A stretch of 64,000 nucleotides of DNA from Siphonodentalium dalli. Taxonomy: Eukaryota; Mollusca; Scaphopoda; Gadilida; Siphonodentaliidae. The translations under genes were made by a program, and so were the position numbers. Below the pieces are notes generated by a model. The model was not told the origin of the DNA and searched no databases. It was given only the letters and a program-made list of their open reading frames with translations. The stretch lies in assembly GCA_032622095.1 (NCBI GenBank), contig CP136064.1, positions 190,513,794 to 190,577,793 on the forward strand, given 5' to 3'. Positions 58,474 through 64,000 of the stretch are shown here, piece after piece (within the stretch, counting starts at the first letter, position 1; each line of letters starts with the position of its first letter).

Positions 58474-61391
58474 AAAAATTTGGGAAAATGTGGCAAATGA
58501 CCATGGCAACGTCTTAAGTAGGGCGAGACAAAATTTCCTGCGAAAAAAAATTCTGGAAAAAAGTTTTAAAATGCCTCGAAAATAGGCAAAGTCCGAAAAT
58601 AAACGGAAATAGTCCGAAACAAGTGCAGGGTCATAAATGGCCACTTGGGCCGAACTTTTTGGGCCGAAAAGTTTTTGGGTCGAGTCCGAAAAAATGGGTC
58701 GAATCCCAGTTTTCGCTCTGCTCGGTCGGGAAAATTTCGGAAAATGTGGCAAACTGTCACATATTAAAAAATGGCCACCTGGGCCGAACTTTTTGGGCCG
58801 AAAAGTTTTTGGGTCGAGTCCGAAAAAGTGGGTCAAATAGAAATTCCCGCTTTGCTCGGTCAGGAAAATTTGGGAAAATGTGGCAATGACCATGGCAACG
58901 TCTTAAGTAGGGCGAGACAAAATTTCCTGCGAAAACAAATTCTGGAAAAAAGTTTTAAAATGCCTCGAAAATAGGCAAAGTCCGAAAATAAACGGAAATA
59001 GTCCGAAACAAGTGCAGGGTCATAAATGGCCACTTGGGCCGAACTTTTTGGGCCGAAAAGTTTTTGGGTCGAGTCCGAAAAAATGGGTCGAATCCCAGTT
59101 TTCGCTCTGCTCGGTCGGGAAAATTTCGGAAAATGTGGCAAACTGTCACATATTAAAAAATGGCCACCTGGGCCGAACTTTTTGGGCCGAAAAGTTTTTG
59201 GGTCGAGTCCGAAAAAGTGGGTCAAATAGAAATTCCCGCTTTGCTCGGTCAGGAAAATTTGGGAAAATGTGGCAATGACCATGGCAACGTCTTAAGTAGG
59301 GCGAGACAAAATTTCCTGCGAAAACAAATTCTGGAAAAAAGTTTTAAAATGCCTCGAAAATAGGCAAAGTTCGAACATAAAGGGAAATAGTCCGAAACAA
59401 GTGCAGGGTCATAAATAGCCACCTGGGCCGAACTTTTTGGGCCGAAAAGTTTTTGTGTCAAGTCAGAAAAAGTGGGTCGAATCCCAGTTTTCGCTCTGCT
59501 CGGTCGGGAAAATTTCGGAAAATGTGGCAAACTGTCACATATTAAAAAATGGCCACCTGGGCCGAACTTTTTGGGCCGAAAAGTTTTTGGGTCGAGTCCG
59601 AAAAAGTGGGTCAAATATAAATTCCCGCTTTGCTCGGTCAGGAAAATTTGGGAAAATGTGGCAAATGACCATGGCAACGTCTTAAGTAGGGCGAGACAAA
59701 ATTTCCTGCGAAAAAAAATTCTGGAAAAAAGTTTTAAAATGCCTCGAAAATAGGCAAAGTCCGAAAATAAACGGAAATAGTCCGAAACAAGTGCAGGGTC
59801 ATAAATGGCCACTTGGGCCGAACTTTTTGGGCCGAAAAGTTTTTGGGTCGAGTCAGAAAAAGTGGGTCGAATCCCAGTTTTCGCTCTGCTCGGTCGGGAA
59901 AATTTCGGAAAATGTGGCAAACTGTCACATATTAAAAAATGGCCACCTGGGCCGAACTTTTTGGGCCGAAAAGTTTTTGGGTCGAGTCCGAAAAAGTGGG
60001 TCAAATAGAAATTCCCGCTTTGCTCGGTCATGAAAATTTGGGAAAATGTGGCAAATGACCATGGCAACGTCTTAAGTAGGGCGAGACAAAATTTCCTGCG
60101 AAAAAAAATTCTGGAAAAAAGTTTTAAAATGCCTCGAAAATAGGCAAAGTCCGAAAATAAACGGAAATAGTCCGAAACAAGTGCAGGGTCATAAATGGCC
60201 ACTTGGGCCGAACTTTTTGGGCCGAAAAGTTTTTGGGTCGAGTCCGAAAAAGTGGGTCGAATCCCAGTTTTCGCTCTGCTCGGTCGGGAAAATTTCGGAA
60301 AATGTGGCAAACTGTCACATATTAAAAAATGGCCACCTGGGCCGAACTTTTTGGGCCGAAAAGTTTTTGGGTCGAGTCCGAAAAAGTGGGTCAAATAGAA
60401 ATTCCCGCTTTGCTCGGTCAGGAAAATTTGGGAAAATGTGGCAAATGACCATGGCAACGTCTTAAGTAGAGCGAGACAAAATTTCCTGCGAAAAAAAATT
60501 CATGAATTTTTTTTTAAAATGCCTCGAAAATAGGCAAACTCCGAAAATAAACGGAAATAGTCCGAAACAAGTGCAGGGTCATAAATGGCCACCTCGGCCG
60601 AAAATTTTGGGCCGAAAAGATTTTGGGTCGAGTCAGAAAAAGTGGGTTGAATCCCAGTTTTCGCTTTGCTCGGTCGGGAAAATTTCGGAAAATGTGGCAA
60701 ACTGTCACATATTAAAAAATGGCCACCTGGGCCGAACTTTTTGGGCCGAAAAGTGTTTGGGTCGAGTCCGAAAAAGTGGGTCAAATAGAAATTCCCGCTT
60801 TGCTCGGTCAGGAAAATTTAGGAAAATGTGGCAAATGACCATGGCAACGTCTTAAGTAGAGCGAGACAAAATTTCCTGCGAAAAAAAATTCTGGAAAAAA
60901 GTTTTTAAATGCCTCGAAAATAGGCAAAGTCCGAAAATAAACGGAAATAGTCCGAAACAAGTGCGGTGTCATAAATGGCCACCTCGGCCGAAAATTTTGG
61001 GCCGAAAAGATTTTGGGTCGAGTCCGAAAAAGTGGGTCGAATCACAGTTTTCGCTCTGCTCGGTCGGGGAAATTTCGGAAAATGTGGCAAACTGTCACAT
61101 ATTAAAAAATGTTTTGGGTCGAGTCCGAAAAAGTGGGTCAAATAGAAATTCCCGCTTTGCTCAGTCAGGAAAATTTGGGAAAATGTGGCAAATGACCATG
61201 GCAACGTCTTAAGTAGGGCGAGACAAAATTTCCTGCGAAAAAATTCTGGAAAACAGTTTTAAAATGCCTCGAAAATAGGCAAAGTCCGAAAATATAACGG
61301 AAATAGTCCGAAACAAGTGCAGGGTCATAAATGGCCACCTGGGCCGAACTTTTTGGGCCGAAAAGTTTTTGGGTCGAGTCAGAAAAAGTGG
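58474..61391 (+). repeat. Satellite array, eight 389-390-bp monomers
   Basis: The word ccatggcaacgtcttaagta starts at 58501, 58890, 59279, 59669, 60059, 60449, 60839 and 61196. Each monomer contains ggccacYtgggccgaacttt twice, 134 bp apart, an internal duplication. The first two full units are practically identical. The seventh unit has an internal deletion of about 33 bp and the last is cut at 61391. Both strands stay open for long stretches (402 codons at 60457-59249 minus) because 390 is divisible by 3 and stops are rare in the monomer. Confidence 0.95.
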
Positions 61392-61800
61392 CAATTCACA
61401 CAGGGCAGCAAGATCGACGACAAAAGACTGACACAGAGGCTTGTGGTCGACCAGGGAGAGCTTGACTTCTTGGTAAGTGACACCCGCAAAAGCGGCAGTC
61501 TGGTTGGCGCACCCCAACGGTATCCCTTGGGCCACGTTCTCACATACTACGATGGCTCGCAGCCCCAGTACACCCACGTGAGGGCCTCAATGCTGACATA
61601 TGCCCACATCAACCTCCTCGCTATGCTGGCAAGATTTGAACCCGATTAGGCTGTCCGGGTGGCCACTGATAGCATTTACGTCCAGAAGACCGCGTTGCAG
61701 AAACTTGACTGTCTAGCCGTACGTGCCACAGGTGGAGTATCTCCCGGGATACTGCCGCAACTGTCTCAGGAGTCAATATACGAGCTAACTCTCAGGCCAC
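61392..61800 (+). pseudogene. B-family DNA polymerase C-terminal fragment
   Basis: GC-rich frame with LTYYDGSQPQYTHVRASMLT and, after an in-frame TAG at 61647, VATDSIYVQKT. TDS followed by a hydrophobic strand is the motif C (DTDS-like) active site of family B polymerases, preceded by the usual helix. The fragment starts abruptly at the satellite junction, so exonuclease and most of the palm are missing. It continues in the same frame into the helicase part. Confidence 0.55.
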
Positions 61801-61929
61801 CGGCCCGAGACAGGGTTCATGCCGCTCATTGGCACGACAAGGGAGAGCAGTTGTACATGCCGCAGGAACACGCCGAGTTCTTCTCCAAGCCAGAATACTG
61901 TAGCCAAGCCAAAGCGATGGCGGAATCAA

Positions 61930-62915
61930 CGGCGCCCAGCTACAATGACGAACTAACCCGGCACCGGCTGAGCTACCTTAATGATGGAGGGGGCAGTTGC
62001 AAGACCACAAGAGCGATTGAGCTCTTCCGCGTAAGAGACCCCCGTAATTACCCCGACCCATTGCCTCGCGAAAGAAATGTGGGCCCGTGGGGTCAAAGCA
62101 CAGACATACCACAGCTTCTTCCGATGGAGTGGTCAGAATGATTGGATGCCCGACCGCATGGGGCAGAAGTTCATCACGCGCGCCATCATCTGGGGCGAGG
62201 TCTGCGCTGTGCCCCGGCCTATCCTGGAGATTTTCTCAAACTGACGTGACCAACATGGCGTCCATGTAATTTGCTGCGGGGATCAAGGACAGCCGCCACC
62301 GATTGCAGGTGAAATGCCTCGCCATTGGTTGCAAAAAAGGCAGACTACTACGAAGAGTTTGGTGTCGACAACAGAGCAAAAGATGAAGCCATCAAAGCCC
62401 TGAAAAAGCGTATAGCCTTCATAGTGACAAAGTCCAATGCCAGGAAATGCGGAAGGCTCTCCCGAGCTGACTGGGTGACCGATTTGTGGAGCAGTGGAGG
62501 CCCGGTGACCTAATCATCACCAGCCGCCAGAGGTCCGCGACCAGACACATGAGCTGTTGCTCCGACGCCATAAGGAGCATTTCCTAGATAACCCAGTGTC
62601 TATCCTTTACCACCCAAGGACAGCCGAAAGCAGGACATTGACGTCGCAATCCCAGGCACTGGCGACCCGTCGCACAGAGAACAGCTTGTTCTCAATGACG
62701 TCGCTGCGGTCTATATCGAGGCCGCCGAGTGTGCTATTAAAACCGATGATTGGCGCCTGGGCTATGCTTTCACCGTCCACTCGAGCCAGAGACTTACGGT
62801 CCACGACCCTCAGAATGTCTGGATCATCGACGACTACCTCCAGTGGTCCAATATGTGCTACTTAGCCGTATCCCGCGTGGAGTATTTGCAACAGCTCGAA
62901 CGGGTAAACTGTCCA
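61930..62915 (+). pseudogene. SF1 helicase remnant
   Basis: Motifs in order but in shifting frames: Walker A-like DGGGSCKTTRAIELF near 61985 (invariant Gly before Lys is Cys), QTYHSFF near 62100, Walker B-like AIIWGEVCAVPRP near 62180 (Asp is Gly), CCGDQGQPPPIAGE near 62270, YAFTVHSSQRLT near 62765 and YLAVSRVEYL near 62860. These are SF1 (Pif1/RecD-like) motifs I, Ia, II, III, V and VI. Stops, several frameshifts and two lost catalytic residues make it inactive. Confidence 0.7.
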
Positions 62916-62929
62916 CCGGAAGAGTGTTC

Positions 62930-63232
62930 CGATGCCAGGCCTGCAAGGAAATACAAAGGAAGTTTGTGGTATACAAGCGCCAGGACCAGGCTAATGGACG
63001 CCAGGGATTCAATCTCAAGGTCGACTATATCCTCGATCTCCGTGAAGCCCAACAGAACCGCTGCATGGCGTGCGAGATTGGGCTGCTCTGGCCTTCCAAT
63101 CCAAAGACACACAGCAATTTAGTGTCGACTGGCTGGATAACAACAAAGGACACTGCAGAGAGATGTGAGGCTGACCTGTCTAGAGTGCAACCGAAAAAGA
63201 GGGGCTGCAGCATTGTTCATGGAACGAGAGAC
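62930..63232 (+). pseudogene. Cys-pair endonuclease remnant (HNH / endonuclease VII-like)
   Basis: GFNLKVDYILDL then QNRCMACEIGLLW in one frame, VDWLDNNKGHCRE in the next and VRLTCLECNRKRGAA in a third. CxxC, Asp/His region, then CxxCN is the layout of zinc-containing HNH or recombination-endonuclease VII folds. It follows the helicase remnant, probably once in one polyprotein or operon-like frame. Broken by two frameshifts and a stop. Confidence 0.6.
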
Positions 63233-63239
63233 CTAGTGT

Positions 63240-64000
63240 CTAGTCCTTCTAACAGTTCATACAGAACTAGCTGGTGGCAGCTGGGTGTCGGGAGGCACCA
63301 CAAGCAACACTTTCCGGACAAATCCGCGCGCTGGCCCATCCACTAAATTGTAGAGCACAGGCTCGTCGGGCGCTTGGTGACAAGCGTTCAAGTTGGTACA
63401 CATGTAGGGACCACACAGGGTCAGTTGTGCGTCGGCGGCCCCCTTCCAGCTCGCCAAGCTGGTAGATGTAACGAACGCCCACTCGCGAGGGGTGCTTTTG
63501 CTTTTTGGGCCCCATTGGACGACCTGGAACAACAGAAGAGGGTTTTCACTGACTTGATCTTGATGGCATCAGAGGGCTTTTTTTTCGGTCAGACGAGTCA
63601 TTTCATTGTTCAGATCCGATACAACAGCGGGCAGTCGAACCACCCATTCAGTCGACCTTTGACCGGCGGGAAGCTTCATCTGCTGGGCGTGTTGGTTGAA
63701 GCGCTCCACGACCCCCTGGTGTCGGTGGACATCCACACGGACCCGTCTCACCTGAACGCTGTGCTTGATTAGCAGGAGGCTCACAGCACCCATGAACTCG
63801 ACCCCCGGGTCGACCTGGCGCAATTTCGGCCATCTAAGAGGGCCTCGACTGTAGATCCGTTCAATGGCATCCGCGACTTTTGTGGCGAGGGGCTCGGCTT
63901 ATTTGTATCGAGAGGCCACGTCGACGACGGTGAGTGCGTATTTGTATGTCTTGCGAACCAACCGGTCATGAGGCAGAAAAAGCAGGTCGGCCTGGTGGAC
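63240..64000 (-). pseudogene. DDE (rve-type) integrase remnant, runs off the window
   Basis: Minus-strand frames contain YALTVVDVASRYK (first Asp), a TAA stop at about 63897, RQVDPGVEFMG (second Asp) and HQGVVERFN (Glu), then a C-terminal beta-rich region with GVRYIYQLGELEGG and EPVLYN. The D, D and E spacing fits retroviral-type integrases of large DNA transposons and retroelements. One stop and at least one frameshift near 63575. It is convergent with the helicase/nuclease strand. Confidence 0.7.

Larger units (their letters stand above)
61392..64000. mobile_element. GC-rich fragment of a large polymerase-integrase element
   Basis: Composition switches from about 35-40% to well over 50% GC at 61391, and all miniature repeats disappear. 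Polymerase, helicase, nuclease and integrase remnants suggest a self-synthesising transposon (Polinton/Maverick-like in principle) or virus-derived insert. No terminal repeat or capsid gene is in view. Every gene is broken. Confidence 0.6.

Noticed and set aside
59249-60457. 402-codon minus-strand frame as a repeat protein gene
   Set aside because: It is the satellite read in one frame; the other strand is equally open, 389-bp monomers shift the frame, and there is no domain or start context.

Overview
The window is eukaryotic DNA. It is AT-rich, contains one long intron-rich gene with GT-AG junctions, and is otherwise packed with miniature transposons, fold-back repeats, LINE fragments and tandem repeats. 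The repeat style (TTAA-flanked miniature elements ending CCCTTT..., stretches resembling ATGCCCCCGACTTNAGTCGG..., many near-perfect palindromes) suggests a marine invertebrate, most likely a mollusc. That is inference, because no search could be run.

Main gene (1.2-45.6 kb, minus strand): a ubiquitin-specific protease (USP, peptidase family C19). I rebuilt it exon by exon: 15 confident exons plus one possible 5' exon, about 1,299 codons from the first usable ATG. All phases agree. The Cys box (34.8-30.5 kb), the QHDCQEF region, the two finger CxxC pairs, the GHYTAY His box and the YYND segment appear in the expected order. The long insert inside the catalytic domain carries a RING-like zinc module split over three exons, with Gly at the usual His ligand. 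The intron before the last exon holds a decaying tandem array of copies of the His-box exon start, one of them still a frame-neutral cassette.

The introns are full of transposons. Several sit within ten bases of a splice donor or just upstream of an acceptor, one duplicated the donor itself, and the stop codon of the protease lies inside the terminal repeat of a TTAA-type miniature element.

41.7-45.0 kb: a 2.5-kb segment with 40-bp terminal inverted repeats carries a two-exon C2H2 zinc-finger gene on the plus strand. It lies in an intron of the protease and interrupts an older repeat. 45.6-58.4 kb: no host gene recognised; a Ty3/gypsy-like gag fragment, nested inverted-repeat elements, palindrome clusters and a LINE interrupted by the tail of another LINE. 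58.47-61.39 kb: a satellite of about eight 389-390-bp monomers, open on both strands.

61.39-64.0 kb: an abrupt change to GC-rich, repeat-free DNA. The plus strand carries decayed remains of a B-family DNA polymerase end, an SF1 helicase and a Cys-pair (HNH/endonuclease-VII-like) nuclease, facing a minus-strand DDE integrase that runs off the window. This looks like a fragment of a large self-replicating DNA transposon or integrated virus-like element, broken by stops, frameshifts and lost catalytic residues. It is the most unusual part of the window. No tRNA, rRNA or CRISPR array was seen.
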